Shown here: one piece after another, positions 10,366 to 19,879 of the stretch
Layout: each line of letters begins with the position of its first letter
How positions within the stretch are numbered: position 1 is the first letter of the stretch
Assembly (NCBI RefSeq): GCF_036417845.1
Contig: NC_089979.1
Coordinates: 1,789,424-1,853,423 of the forward strand
DNA from: Apteryx mantelli
Taxonomy: Eukaryota > Chordata > Aves > Apterygiformes > Apterygidae
Direction: 5' to 3'
DNA: 64,000 bases
Notes under the pieces: model-generated
What the model saw: only the letters and a program-made list of their open reading frames with translations
The model's database searches: none
Told to the model about the DNA's origin: nothing
Translations under genes and position numbers: made by a program

Positions 10366-12360
10366 GACCCCGCCGCCGGCCTTGCGGTGAGGTTTCAGTG
10401 TCGGGGGGACACTCGGGTCCCCGTCGGTCCCCCTCGACTGCTCAAATCACAGCTGCTGAGGCTCGGGGGTCCCGTGAGCTCTCGTTCGTGATAGCAAGGT
10501 ACAAGGCAGGACATAAAGAGGCTAAAGGACCCCGAGGAACTTAATTCTCAGTTTCGGTGTCCCCCCCCCGTGGCTGGCGTTTGCTGTCCCCAGAGTTGAA
10601 CCCTGCTGGTGGCTGCCCGGCGTGGGACAGGAGTGTCCGGTGGCCGCCAACGCGAGGGCCGGGCTCACGGGTCGGATGCGCGTGGGAGTCGTTCCCCTCC
10701 GTCCCCCCGCGTCCCCCCCGCCGCCGGCGCGGCGCCCGGTGCTGGCAGTGGCCGCGAGCCGTCATGCGGGGACGGGTGACGAGGACCCGTTTGCGGCGAG
10801 AGCCGCCGTCACCCCAGGCTCCCGTTCCTGGGCCGAGAGCCCAGCTGGGTCCGTCTTTCTGCCCTGGAGCGGAGGCGTCAGGTCTTTGGTTTCCTTATTT
10901 TTAGGGGGCGATTTCTCGCGGGATGCCGGAGCGGAGCCAGGTGCCGAGCTGGTGGCCAGCAGGAACGTGCCCTGCGCCCTCGGTCCGTCCCCCCCCCCCC
11001 CCGAATCTGCTCTTCTGGGGACTTCAGGCCACTCCAAATCCGCACGGGGGCAAAGCAGCTTCCCGCCGTCCCTGGTAGAAACCAGCCCCGTTAGTGCCAT
11101 CGCTCGGCAAATCGGGAATGCCCAATGGCTCCGTGTCGTCCCTTCCGGGCGGTCGCATCTCTAAGCTACGGGCAGGTTCCTTCTTTTTTTATTTCTTTCG
11201 CCCGTGGAAACTGTCCGGGGGTCCCGCCGGGGAAGAGCAGCCGGCCCCTGGGGGATTTAGCACCTTTGGGAGATGAATTTGGGGGCGACCACGTTGCCAA
11301 CACGGGATCAGCCCTTGGGATGCCCCCGTTGGGATGCTCGGGCCCGGCCACCTGCGTGTCCCTCGCCTGGGGCCGGGTCCATCCCCCGTGTCTTTTATTG
11401 ACCTGTGCGTTTTGATATTTAAATAAAAGAGTTTCTGCCTGAAAAAAAGCCCGGTTTTGAGCGTGGCTTTGCTCTTCTTTCAGCCCGGCTCCGGGATGGC
11501 GGGGGGGGGCGGGGTGGGGGCGTCCGTCTGTCCGTCCAGCCCGAATAGATCCGCCGAGCTTTTGTGGCGTGAAATGGGCGATTTGGGGGGGGTCAATCTC
11601 CCATTTTGGCTGCTCGAGGAGCCGCTAACCCCGACAAAGGTCCTGCCCTTGCTCCAGATCTTCCCGTTTTTGTGTTTTAAACGACTCCCCCCCTGCCCCC
11701 AGCTGAAAACACCCGCGGGGCAGGGTGGTGGTGGCCGAGGAAAGAGGCGTTTGAACAGCTTTTCCCTAGCGCCAAGCGACGGCTTCCTGGGAAAAAAAAA
11801 AACACCCTGAAACCAGGCTGCAGGAGCGCTGCCGTGCCGGGGCCGCGGCGGCTCCGCGTGGAGCAGCGCGGACGGGGGGGAACGAAGAGCCGAAATCACC
11901 GAGGTGGGAAACGGGGCCGCTGGCTCCGGACCGCGGCTCCCCCCGCCCGCCGATGGGGGGGGGGGCAACGTGGAAAACCACGGGAGAAAAAATGCACTTT
12001 TTTAGCTTTTTTTTCCTTTTTTTCCCCCCCCCTTTTCTCCCGCCGAGCGCCGCGGGGTTAAATTGCCGCCGTCGGGGGGCAGAGCCGGGCCGGCGCCCTG
12101 CTGCTTCCCGGCGGGGGGGGGGGGGGAGGATCCTTGCCGGCCGCCGGGATTTTCCCCCCCGGGATAAAGGGGCTGTTTGGGGGATCGAGGAGGGCAACGC
12201 GCCTGCAGGACACCGTCAACTTTTCCTGGAAAATCCCCCCCCCCACTCCTTCGGCACGGCCCTCGGTCCCCGTGCCCCCCGCTGGGAAGCAGGTGCCGGC
12301 ATAGCATCACCCGCTGGCTCACTTTTCTCCCACCCCCCCCCCAACAGCCTTCCTCCCCCC

Positions 12361-12383
12361 TCCTCCTCCTCCTCCTCCTCCTC
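12361..12383 (+). repeat. (TCC)n microsatellite
   Basis: Seven to eight uninterrupted TCC/CTC triplets in C-rich DNA about 1.5 kb upstream of the MAFA promoter. Confidence 0.9.
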
Positions 12384-13312
12384 GGCAGCGCGCCTGGAGC
12401 CCGGCCCGCTCCTAATCCCGCCGCGGCTCCTCCCCGCTCCCCCCCCCCCCGACCCGCGCTGCCGACGGGCTCCGAAATGAGCCGTGGGAAAGCGCCGCGG
12501 GGAGGGTTTTTTTTATTTTATTTATTTTATTTATTTCCCCCCCCTTGGAAAAAAGTGCAATAGCATTGCAAAAAGGTCGTGCGACCCCCGCTTGGGCATT
12601 GCCTCCGTCCCCCCGGCCGGGATTGGGGGGGGGGGGTCCCTTCATCCCGCATTTGGGTTGCTCCGGCGTGGCGTAATCGCGCTTTCATCCCGGCCCGCTC
12701 CCCGGCTACCTTAAAGCCAGCATTTCCCCCCCCCCCAAAAAAAATTGCCGCCTGCAGCCTTTGGGGTGGGGGGAGGCCAGGTGCGGAGGGGAATTTGGGG
12801 TTAAACCCTGCCGTTGGCTCGGTCCTAGCGCCCTGGCTAGCGTCGGAGGAGGCCGGCGGGAAGCTTCCTCCGAGAGCCGCCAGGGCAGGAAGAGGAGGGG
12901 GGGGCCCATCACCGTGGCCTCAGGCCTCACCGAGACGGGAGCTGACCGGAGAGGTCGCGGGTCTTCCCTCTGCGGCTGCAGAGGGCCCGTGGGGCAGCCC
13001 GTGCAGGGGCAGCAGGGTCTGGGGTGGGGGGGGGGGGTCACCTCGTCTTTTGGGTCCTGCCTGTTAGAGTTTTGATGCCGCCTTCAGCGTTTTTGGGCAA
13101 CATCCCGGCGCTGCATCCGTTTAAAGCCGTGTCTTCCCCGTTTCCTTGGGTTTGAAAGTGAGAGGGGGCAGCTGTACCTCTCCCTGCTTTATCGCCACGC
13201 CGGCTGTGCCCACACCAGTCTCCCCCAGGCGCCTCCCCAGAGCTCTCCCGGAGCGCCGCTTCCCGGCTTTCACCTCTGAGAGCTTTACAAAAGGCCCCGT
13301 CTCTCCTTGCAC

Positions 13313-13350
13313 CCATTTCCCAGCTGGGAAAACTGAGGCCGGGAGCGGGG
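13313..13350 (-). repeat. Old SINE-like 3' end
   Basis: CCCATTTCCCAGCTGGGAAA followed by ACTGAGGC resembles the complement of the conserved MIR-type tail (CTCAGTTTCC...ATGGG). Very short, so uncertain. Confidence 0.3.
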
Positions 13351-13437
13351 CGCTGCGCAGGGCTCAGCAGAGGGCAGCTTCGAGCCCGTCTCCCGCTGTG
13401 CGCGGGTGGGAAGTTGGGTCCGGACGGCCCCATTGCA

Positions 13438-13735
13438 GCTCGGCCCACCCCCCCCATGGGCCCCCCATCACGGCTCGGCCCCCTGGGGTGCACCCGTGGG
13501 CCCCCACCATGTCTCAACCCCCCCCCCCGTGGCAGCTCAGCCCCCTCCGTGTGCACCCGCAGGCCTGCAGCCTTGGCAAGGCCCCGTCGTGGCCGCGCTT
13601 GGAGGGGGGGGGGGGACGACACGCATAACTTGGGGAGGGCCCAGGCGTCCGGGGCCCAGCACCCCCCCCCCTCCATGCAACTCCCCCCCCCCCCCATGCA
13701 ACCCCCCCCCCGGGAGGATGCGCCCTCTGCCCGCC
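13438..13735 (+). repeat. C-homopolymer-rich tract before the promoter
   Basis: Repeated runs of 7 to 14 C residues, including two copies of a CCCCATGCAAC unit at about 13673-13710. The complementary strand is strongly G-quadruplex-prone. It ends about 20 bases before the proximal promoter motifs. Confidence 0.7.
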
Positions 13736-13754
13736 AGGCTGCTCCCGCCGCAGA

Positions 13755-13875
13755 TTGACAGCTGCCCGCGGGGCGTTGCCATGGGGATATGCAAATCGAG
13801 GCGGGCGGCCGCGGCGCCCATAGGCGGCTGCGCGGGAGGCCCCGCCCCGAGGGGCGTGGCCGGGCGGCGCTCCCC
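13755..13875 (+). promoter_or_regulatory. MAFA: MAFA proximal promoter motif cluster
   Basis: In order: TTGACAGCTG (TALE homeodomain/E-box-like, 13756-13764), GTTGCCATGG (RFX X-box half, 13775-13784), a perfect octamer ATGCAAAT (POU factors, 13789-13796), then GGGCGTGGC (KLF/SP, 13853-13861). After these comes the TATA box, about 80 bases downstream of the octamer. The match to known consensus motifs is seen; factor binding is inference. Confidence 0.5.
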
Positions 13876-13882
13876 ATATAAA
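13876..13882 (+). promoter_or_regulatory. MAFA: TATA box of MAFA
   Basis: ATATAAA sits just after a GC/CACCC-type motif (GGGCGTGGC at 13853-13861) and just before GGGCGG. This is the only clear TATA element in a GC-rich island upstream of MAFA on its strand, which predicts initiation near 13905-13912. Confidence 0.7.
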
Positions 13883-14269
13883 GGGCGGCGGGCTCCATTC
13901 AGCGGCCCCGGGAGCGGCGCGGCGCGGCTGCGTGCAGCGCCGAGCACCGGCGGCAGCGGGCAGGCAGGGGGGTGCCGGGCCCCCGCCCCCCAGGGCACCG
14001 GGGCCGGGAGGAGGCGGCAGAGGGCAGGGACAGGCTTGCGGCCCCCCGGGGGAGGTGGGGCCGGGGCAGGTGCCAGGGGAGGCAGGAAGGGGGCGGGCGG
14101 GGTGCCGGCTGCCCCTCGCCATTGGGAGCCGGCCGCAGGCAGCGGCGGAGCGGCAGAGCCGTGCTGGAGAGCGCCCGGCGCCGCGCCCGCGGGCTCCGCT
14201 TCCCGGCGGCGGAGGGGTGTGCGCGGTGCGGCCGCAACCCCGGAGTCCGGCCGCACCTTAGAGCTAAGT

Positions 14270-14850
14270 CCCGGCGGAGAGTCCCGCAGCAGCGTCCCGG
14301 CGCCCGGCTGCGTCCCGGAGCAGGGTCCCGGCAGAGAGTCCCGGAGCCCGGCTGAACCTCGGAGCAAAGTCCCGGCTGCACCTCGGAGCGGAGCCCCCGG
14401 AGCAAAGTCCCATCGGCGGCTGCTTCCCGGAGCCCGGCTGCACCCCGGCGCTCGGCTGCAGCTCGGATCAAGATCCCGTCGGCGGCCGCTCCCGGAGTCC
14501 GGTTGCAACCCGGAGCTCGGCTGCAGCCCGGAGCAAGGTCCCGTCGGCGGTTCCCGGTGCCCGGCTGCACCCCAGAGCAAGGTCCCGTCGGCGGCTCCCG
14601 AAGCCCGGCTGCACCCCGGCGCCCAGCCGCAGCCCGGAGCAAGGTCCCGTCGGCGGCTGCACCGCGGAGCCCGGCTGCACCCCGCAGCCCGGAGCAAGGT
14701 CCCGTCGGCTGCACCGCGGAGCCCGGTTGCACCCCGGAGCAAGGTCCCGTCGGCGGCTCCCGGAGCCCGGCCGCAGCCCGGAACAAGGTCCCGTCGGCGG
14801 CTGCACCGCGGAGCCCGGCGCCGGCCCGCAGCGGAGCCAGGTCCCGGCAG
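14270..14850 (+). repeat. Degenerate tandem repeat in the MAFA leader
   Basis: A 20-base core close to GAGCAAGGTCCCGTCGGCGG recurs at 14400, 14466, 14531, 14575, 14637, 14692, 14737 and 14781. Successive cores are 66, 65, 44, 62, 55, 45 and 44 bases apart. They are separated by shuffled modules of about 15-18 bases of the type CCCGGAGCCCGGCTGCA. The six cores from 14531 on are nearly identical and the earlier two more diverged, so the array probably grew towards the 3' side. The spacings are not all multiples of three, so no repeated protein frame is selected. A repeat this GC-rich should fold strongly in RNA. Confidence 0.85.
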
Positions 14851-14905
14851 CGGCGGAGGCTCGGCGGTGAGCGGCGGGGCCCGGCGAGCGCCTGGCGGCC
14901 CCTCC

Positions 14906-14914
14906 ATGGACTGA
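14906..14914 (+). CDS. Minimal upstream ORF (Met-Asp-stop) in the MAFA leader
   Basis: An ATG at 14906-14908, one Asp codon and TGA at 14912-14914 make a two-codon uORF. It ends one base before the MAFA ATG at 14916. It is the only ATG I find between the predicted start site (about 13907) and the MAFA start. Its context is weaker (T at -3, G at +4) than that of MAFA (G at -3, G at +4). It could tune scanning or termination-reinitiation at MAFA. Whether ribosomes use it is inference. Confidence 0.6.
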
Positions 14915-14915
14915 G

Positions 14916-15785
14916 ATGGCCTCGGAGCTGGCCATGAGCGCGGAGCTGCCCACCAGCCCCCTCGCCATCGAGTACGTGAACGACTTCGACCTCATGAAGT
15001 TCGAGGTGAAGAAGGAGCCGGCCGAGGCGGAGCGGCTCTGCCACCGCCTGCCCGCCGGCTCGCTCTCCTCCACGCCGCTCAGCACCCCCTGCTCCTCGGT
15101 GCCTTCCTCGCCCAGCTTCTGCGCTCCCAGCCCCGGCGGGCAACCCACCGGCGGCCCCGGCGCCGCGCCGCTCGGCTCCAAGCCGCAGCTGGAGGAGCTC
15201 TACTGGATGTCGGGCTACCAGCACCACCTCAACCCCGAGGCGCTCAACCTGACGCCCGAGGACGCCGTGGAGGCGCTCATCGGCGCCCCGCACCACCACC
15301 ACCACCACCACCAGGGCTACGAGTCGTTCCGGCCTCAGCCCTTCGGCGGCGAGGAGCTGCCGCCCGCCGGCGGCCACCACCACGCCGCCCACCACCACCA
15401 CCACCACCACCACCACCACCTGCGCCTCGAGGACCGCTTCTCCGACGACCAGCTGGTGAGTATGTCGGTGCGGGAGCTCAACCGGCAGCTGCGGGGCTTC
15501 AGCAAGGAGGAGGTGATCCGCCTCAAGCAGAAGAGGAGGACCTTGAAGAACCGCGGCTACGCGCAGTCCTGCCGCTACAAGCGCGTCCAGCAGCGGCACA
15601 TCCTGGAGAACGAGAAGTGCCAGCTCCAGAGCCAGGTGGAGCAGCTCAAACAGGAGGTCTCCCGGCTGGCCAAGGAGCGGGATCTGTACAAAGAGAAGTA
15701 CGAGAAGCTGGCGGCGGCCCGCGCCTTCCCGCGGGCGCCCTCGCCGCCCGCCGCCCCCAAGGCGCCCGCCGACTTCTTCCTCTGA
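14916..15785 (+). CDS. MAFA: MAFA (L-Maf) large Maf bZIP transcription factor, complete single exon
   Basis: This is a nuclear activator that binds Maf recognition elements as a dimer; in the family it drives insulin and beta-cell genes and, in birds, lens crystallin genes. Seen in the 289 residues: an N-terminal activation domain, V31-K32-K33-E34 matching the known SUMO site at Lys32, Ser14-Pro, and the ladder Ser49/Thr53/Thr57/Ser61/Ser65-Pro that matches the GSK3 cascade primed at Ser65. His tracts follow at 126-132 (7) and 159-168 (10, after His154-156 and two Ala). The extended homology region is about 175-203, the basic region about 204-223 with the Maf-type GYAQSCR, and zipper positions are L230, L237, L244, L251, Y258 and L265. 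The C-terminus PADFFL is intact. The start is fixed by an in-frame TGA at 14868-14870 and a good context (G at -3, G at +4). Length fits chicken L-Maf. MAFB and MAF differ in linker sequence, so MAFA is the clear best call. No intron is needed. Confidence 0.98.
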   Translation: MASELAMSAELPTSPLAIEYVNDFDLMKFEVKKEPAEAERLCHRLPAGSLSSTPLSTPCSSVPSSPSFCAPSPGGQPTGGPGAAPLGSKPQLEELYWMSGYQHHLNPEALNLTPEDAVEALIGAPHHHHHHHQGYESFRPQPFGGEELPPAGGHHHAAHHHHHHHHHHLRLEDRFSDDQLVSMSVRELNRQLRGFSKEEVIRLKQKRRTLKNRGYAQSCRYKRVQQRHILENEKCQLQSQVEQLKQEVSRLAKERDLYKEKYEKLAAARAFPRAPSPPAAPKAPADFFL

Positions 15786-17640
15786 GCCGGCCCCGCTCGC
15801 CCCGCGCCGCCCGCAGCAGCAGCAGCAGGAGGATTATCCATTATTATTATTATTACTATTATTAATTATTCTCCCCCTCCTCCTCCTCCTCCTCCTCCCC
15901 CCAAATTTTAAGCGGGCCGCTGGAAGAGGCGGCTGCCCCGCGGGCCTCGGACTGGAGCGGGGGGAGCCGCCGGGGCCAGCCTGCATGCGGGACGTGTACG
16001 GCGCCGCCGGACCGCGGGGGCCGGGGGCTTGGCTTTTCCTCCTTTCCCTCTTTTTTTCCTCTCTTTTTCCCTTGTTTTTTTTCCCCCTTTCCACCCCCCT
16101 TCCCCTCCTACTTTTTTTTTTTTTTTCCTCACCCGCCCGTGTGTGTTTCTCGGCGGGAGCCCCGCTCCGCCGTCCTTTCCCCCCCACCCCTTCCCCGTCC
16201 TCCTCTCCCCTTTATTTTACTTCACTTCATTTTATTTTATCTTATTTTATTTTATTTTTTTCCTCCTCCGGGGCTCCCGGCGCCCAGGCCGAGGAGCGGC
16301 GGCCGGGGGGGTCCCGGGCAGCGCTGCGCCCTGCCCGCCCGCAGCCCCGGGGCGGCGAACCTGAGCCACACTTTAACTTATTCACCCCTGTACATATGTA
16401 GAATTTAGTTAGTTTTCTGCCCCCCCCCTTTTTTTTTTCTTTTTCCCCCTCCTGAGCCTATATTTTGCTTGGTGATTTACGGAAAAAAAAAAATCCTTAA
16501 AAAAACAAAAAAACAAAAAAACACGAGTCTTAAAGTTTGTATGTAATAGCATGCAAATAATATCCGAGTTAATTTAACGATGTTGGGAAGAAGCCGAATG
16601 CACTATATACAGGAATCAATTGGGTTAAATAATACTGTTGTTTTATAGAGATTTAAAATTATCTATGCTCTTAAAAATAGTGTGTGGGGGGGAGAGGTAA
16701 CAATTCTAGGGTGACCTGAAAGGCAATATAGTAATATATGGACTGCAAACGGTTGGCTGCTATCTCACTATGCACCAGATTTATTTATTAACCCTCGGGA
16801 AACGAAATATTATTTTAACCTCGATGTTTAAGGAAGGAGAGGAAAGAAAATGCACATTATTTCTTGCGCAGAAAAAAAAAGAAAGAAAAGCAATTCGTGC
16901 AATTGTGCGTGGAGTGAAAGTGGGGCCGATCCTGTGCAGAGGAGCGGGTTTTTTTAAAAAACAAGTTGCTTATTTTAAAAGAAAAAGGAAAAAAAAAAAC
17001 CTTGGGGAAAACACAAGGGTCTTGCGAACAAAGCAAGCTTGGGAGCCTGGTGCATTTTAGGTACTGATCGTGCAAAGCGTTTTTAACGACCTGTTGTTTC
17101 GATTTGTGACGGTTTTAACAATGTTGCATCAAGATAAAAACTTATATTCAACTAGAGCCTGGGTCGGGTTTTCTCTAAACCGGGGGACCCCGCAGCCTCG
17201 CCTTTCGTTTGGGTTTTTTTTTGGTTTGTTTTTCCTTTTTTTTGCCTCTTCTTTCCCTTCTGCGTCCCCGCGCCGGTGAAAACCCACCCGGGGCGAGGGG
17301 ACGCGGCGAGCCGGGACCGGGGGAGCTCGTACCTTTGGGCTCGCAAGGGAAAATCCCACCTTAACCCTTGGCGTCGCCTATAGCTGGGACCCGAGACCCA
17401 CCGCCTTGGCCGAGCTCCGGCTTTTCGCTTTTCCTGCCTCTTTTTCCAGCCGGGCAGCGCGGTTCCCGGGCCGGAGGCTCCCGGGCGCCCTGCAGACCAT
17501 CGTCCCCACGGTTGCCGAAAAGTCACCTTCTCCCCCCAACCCCGGGGGGGGGGGACCCTGGATCCCGTTTGGCCCCAGCCTGATACCGCCCCGGTGAGCC
17601 AGTGGCTTTATCTGAAATGCTAATAAAAACTGCTTCGTTT
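15786..17640 (+). other. MAFA: Predicted MAFA 3'UTR
   Basis: After the stop codon come an ATT microsatellite (15841-15870) and C/T-rich sequence with TTTTA repeats (16211-16260). An AT-rich stretch with no repeat features follows (about 16380-17160), which reads like a conserved large-Maf 3'UTR. It carries TGTACATA at 16389-16396 (Pumilio consensus) and ATTTATTTA at 16779-16787 (AU-rich element), both usual in short-lived regulatory mRNAs. The first canonical AATAAA is at 17622-17627, followed by T-rich sequence. GATAAA near 17113 is a weaker earlier option. Confidence 0.5.
17622..17627 (+). terminator. MAFA: Candidate poly(A) signal for MAFA
   Basis: AATAAA is followed within 20-40 bases by T/G-rich sequence, a normal cleavage context. 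A second AATAAA at 17708-17713 is an alternative. Together they imply a 3'UTR of about 1.85-1.95 kb. Confidence 0.45.
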
Positions 17641-17644
17641 CCCC

Positions 17645-19430
17645 TTTTCGGCTGCTCCTTTTGGAGCTTTTAATTAAGGGAGGGGGAAGAAGGGAAGGGG
17701 GGGGAGAAATAAACAACCCACCTCCCCTAAAGGAAGGCTTTAGGGACAGCATTTTTGCCAGCGTTTCGGGTTTTTTTTCCCAGGCGTTACAGGGGTTGGT
17801 CGCAGGAATGTGCATCCCGGACGGCTCGCCGCGGTCGTCCGTGGGAAAACCTGGGCACGGCTGCCCGGCTCACCGTGTCTGCATCGCGGCTTTCCCCGGC
17901 TGCCGGGCTCGGCGGGGTCCGAGGGATTTCCAGCCTATATATATGTATATATACATATATAGCCATATATATTTATGTTTTTTCCTATGTTTTCGCGCAG
18001 GGCTCGGCCTCGGGCGGGCGACCGTCTCCCAGAGGGTCGCTGCCCCCAGCGCCCTGGCGGCGCCGCGTTTCCTCCCGGCGCCCTCCGTAAATCACCTTCC
18101 CGGCTCCCTCCGGCATCCCCCTGCCTCCATTCCCGGGCGGGCATCCCGGCTTCTCCCGGGAACCTCTGGGTGCCAGTGCAGGGCACTGATTTTTTTTTGG
18201 GGGGGGGGGGAGGCTGCAGCTGGGATGTGCCACAGCCATGCAAGAGGCCTTGGGGGGGTCGGTGGAGTTGCGTCCCCCCCTCCCCAGCCCTCTTAATACT
18301 GATTTTTATTTCCATTGCTCTTAGGGCTGACTTTATGGGGAGACTTCGGGGGGCCTGGCCCCGTCCCCGCCAGGCCCTGTGGCCGCGGGGCTCTCCGCAG
18401 CCCGTGCTGTTTCCCCCCCCCCCCCGCCTCGGCCTTTTTAAGGGTGAATTTTTGGGGTGAATCTCAGCTCCCCGCTGGGTTGCAGCCTGGGCCCTGCAGC
18501 CCATCGCTCCGCCGCACCAGCTCTCCCTCCTGTGTTGTTTTTATTTTCTTCAGCTTTTATTATTATTATTATTATTATTTTGCATTTTATTTTAATCTCC
18601 CCCCCCCCACACACATGTTTTTGGAGAGCAGTTCCAGCCCAGCCAGCCGGCTCCGTGCCTAAATAAGGAGCGTCGGTGACTTTGGGGAGAGGCAGGGGGT
18701 CCAGGGCCGGAGCCTGCCGCAATCACGGCAGTTCTCCAGCTCTGCCCTGGCTCTGAGGGGCCCCACGGATATATATATATATTTTTCCCCCCCTTCTTTC
18801 CAAGCTGGGGAAGATGCTGGCAAAAGCCAGGCCGAGCCCCCGGCTGGATGCAGCACGGGGGTCCGGGCTTGTGGCTGTGCATTGATCCTTTCCAGGAGCA
18901 GCTTCCCCCCGGACCTGCCTGCGTCGGTCCCTCCGTCCTGCTGCCCGAGTGCTGGGATTTCTCCCAGCGTCTCCCGGAAAGCGGGTGCGAAGCCCGCGCT
19001 GGGCACCAGCAGGAGCGATGTCCCCGGCCCTGCGTTTGGAAAGCTGGAGGGTGCCCCGACCCCATCCTCTGCTGGGACACCCGCTCCATCTTGGGATTGG
19101 GGTGCACCCGCGGCAGCCAGGACCCGCTGCAGCTCCCACCATCACCCATCCGGCCGGGTTTCGGCACGGCCCCGCGTCTCCTGTCGGCAAACTGATAATA
19201 AAAGTTAAAAAGCAATTCAGCCCCCTGAAGGGGAAGCGTTTACGACTTGTCTCCTCTCGGCAATGGGGGTCGGGCCGAGCCCCACGCAGCCCCCGCTTGC
19301 TTTTTGCAGCCCGTCCGGGCTCTTGCGGCACGGCGGGTGCCTCTTTGCAGCCTGCTGGCGCCCGTCGCCCGACTGCGCCTTGCTGAGCGCGCTGCCGGGC
19401 CTGGCCTGCGCAGCGGCAGCCGGGCTGCGT
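17645..19430. other. GC-rich flank downstream of MAFA, no gene
   Basis: Mixed GC-rich DNA. It contains a perfect 24-base TA/CA-type palindrome at 17938-17961, an ATT microsatellite at 18557-18579 and a short AT repeat near 18765-18782. The open frames are compositional. No coding sequence recognised. Confidence 0.55.
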
Positions 19431-19434
19431 GTGT

Positions 19435-19875
19435 GGCTGCAGCGTGTTGCGGCACGGCGCTCGCTGCGTATTGCAGGGTTGTGTGCGTGTGTGCAGCGTG
19501 TTGCACGACTGCGTGTGCATTTGCAGTGTGTTGGTGCATATTGCAGTGCTGAGTGTGTGTGCAGCATGTTGCACGACTGCATATGCATTTGCAGCATGTT
19601 GGTGCTTATTGCAGGGCTGAATGTGCAGCGTGTTGGTGCATATTGCAGGGCTGTGTGTGTGTGTGCAGTGTGTTGCACAACTGCGTGTGCATTTGCAGTG
19701 TGTTGGTGCATATTGCAGGGCTGTGTGTGTGCATGCGTGCAGCATGTTGCACAACCACATGTGCATTTGCAGCGTGTTGGTGCATATTGCAGGGCTGCGT
19801 GTGTGCTTGCAGCGTCCTGGCGTGTGTCGCAGGACCGGGTGCGCGTGTTGCAGCACGTCGCGGGACCGCGTGTGG
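19435..19875 (+). repeat. Minisatellite with two-part unit
   Basis: The phrase GCAGYRTGTTG recurs about ten times (19438, 19494, 19524, 19560, 19591, 19624, 19665, 19696, 19739, 19770), plus degenerate ends. Two half-units alternate: one continues GCACRACTGC and GTGCATTTGCA, the other GTGCATATTGCAGGGCTG and a variable TG run. Copies differ by several percent, so it is not freshly made. It is open in several frames on both strands without meaning. Confidence 0.85.
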
Positions 19876-19879
19876 ATTT

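Larger units (their letters stand above)
4900..13740. other. CpG-rich upstream domain of MAFA
   Basis: About 9 kb of GC- and CpG-dense DNA leads into the promoter, with frequent homopolymer C and G runs. The long open frames on both strands follow from its lack of A/T stops, and none shows a domain. Short AT-rich islands inside it are listed separately. Bivalent CpG domains of this size are typical of developmental transcription-factor genes, but methylation or chromatin state cannot be read here. Confidence 0.6.
13907..14915 (+). other. MAFA: Predicted MAFA 5' untranslated leader (about 1 kb)
   Basis: The 5' end is placed about 25-30 bases after the TATA motif at 13877-13882; no cap-site data are available. 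The leader is extremely GC-rich. Its first part (to about 14220) is unordered G/C-rich sequence and its second part is a degenerate tandem repeat. I read no ATG until 14906. The frame shared with the short uORF has no stop across the whole leader, while the MAFA frame is closed by TAG at 14259-14261 and TGA at 14868-14870. A GGTGAG at 14865-14870 resembles a splice donor, so an alternative spliced leader cannot be excluded. Confidence 0.5.

Noticed and set aside
11422..11427. AATAAA upstream of MAFA
   Set aside because: No transcript or coding sequence can be placed before it; sits in a small AT-rich island.
13406..14914. 502-codon plus-strand open frame ending at the uORF stop
   Set aside because: Its ATG lies upstream of the TATA box and the body is the GC-rich leader repeat. 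No domain.
15456..15461. GTGAGT splice-donor-like sequence inside MAFA
   Set aside because: It encodes the conserved Val-Ser of the extended homology region and the frame continues intact to the family C-terminus.
13899..15599. 566-codon minus-strand open frame over the MAFA leader and coding region
   Set aside because: It is the mirror of GC-rich sequence and the CAC/GTG runs; its Val tract is the complement of the His codons. MAFA on the other strand is a full family match.
18723..19856. 377-codon minus-strand frame rich in Cys, His and Thr
   Set aside because: It is the translation of the 19.4 kb minisatellite plus GC-rich flank.
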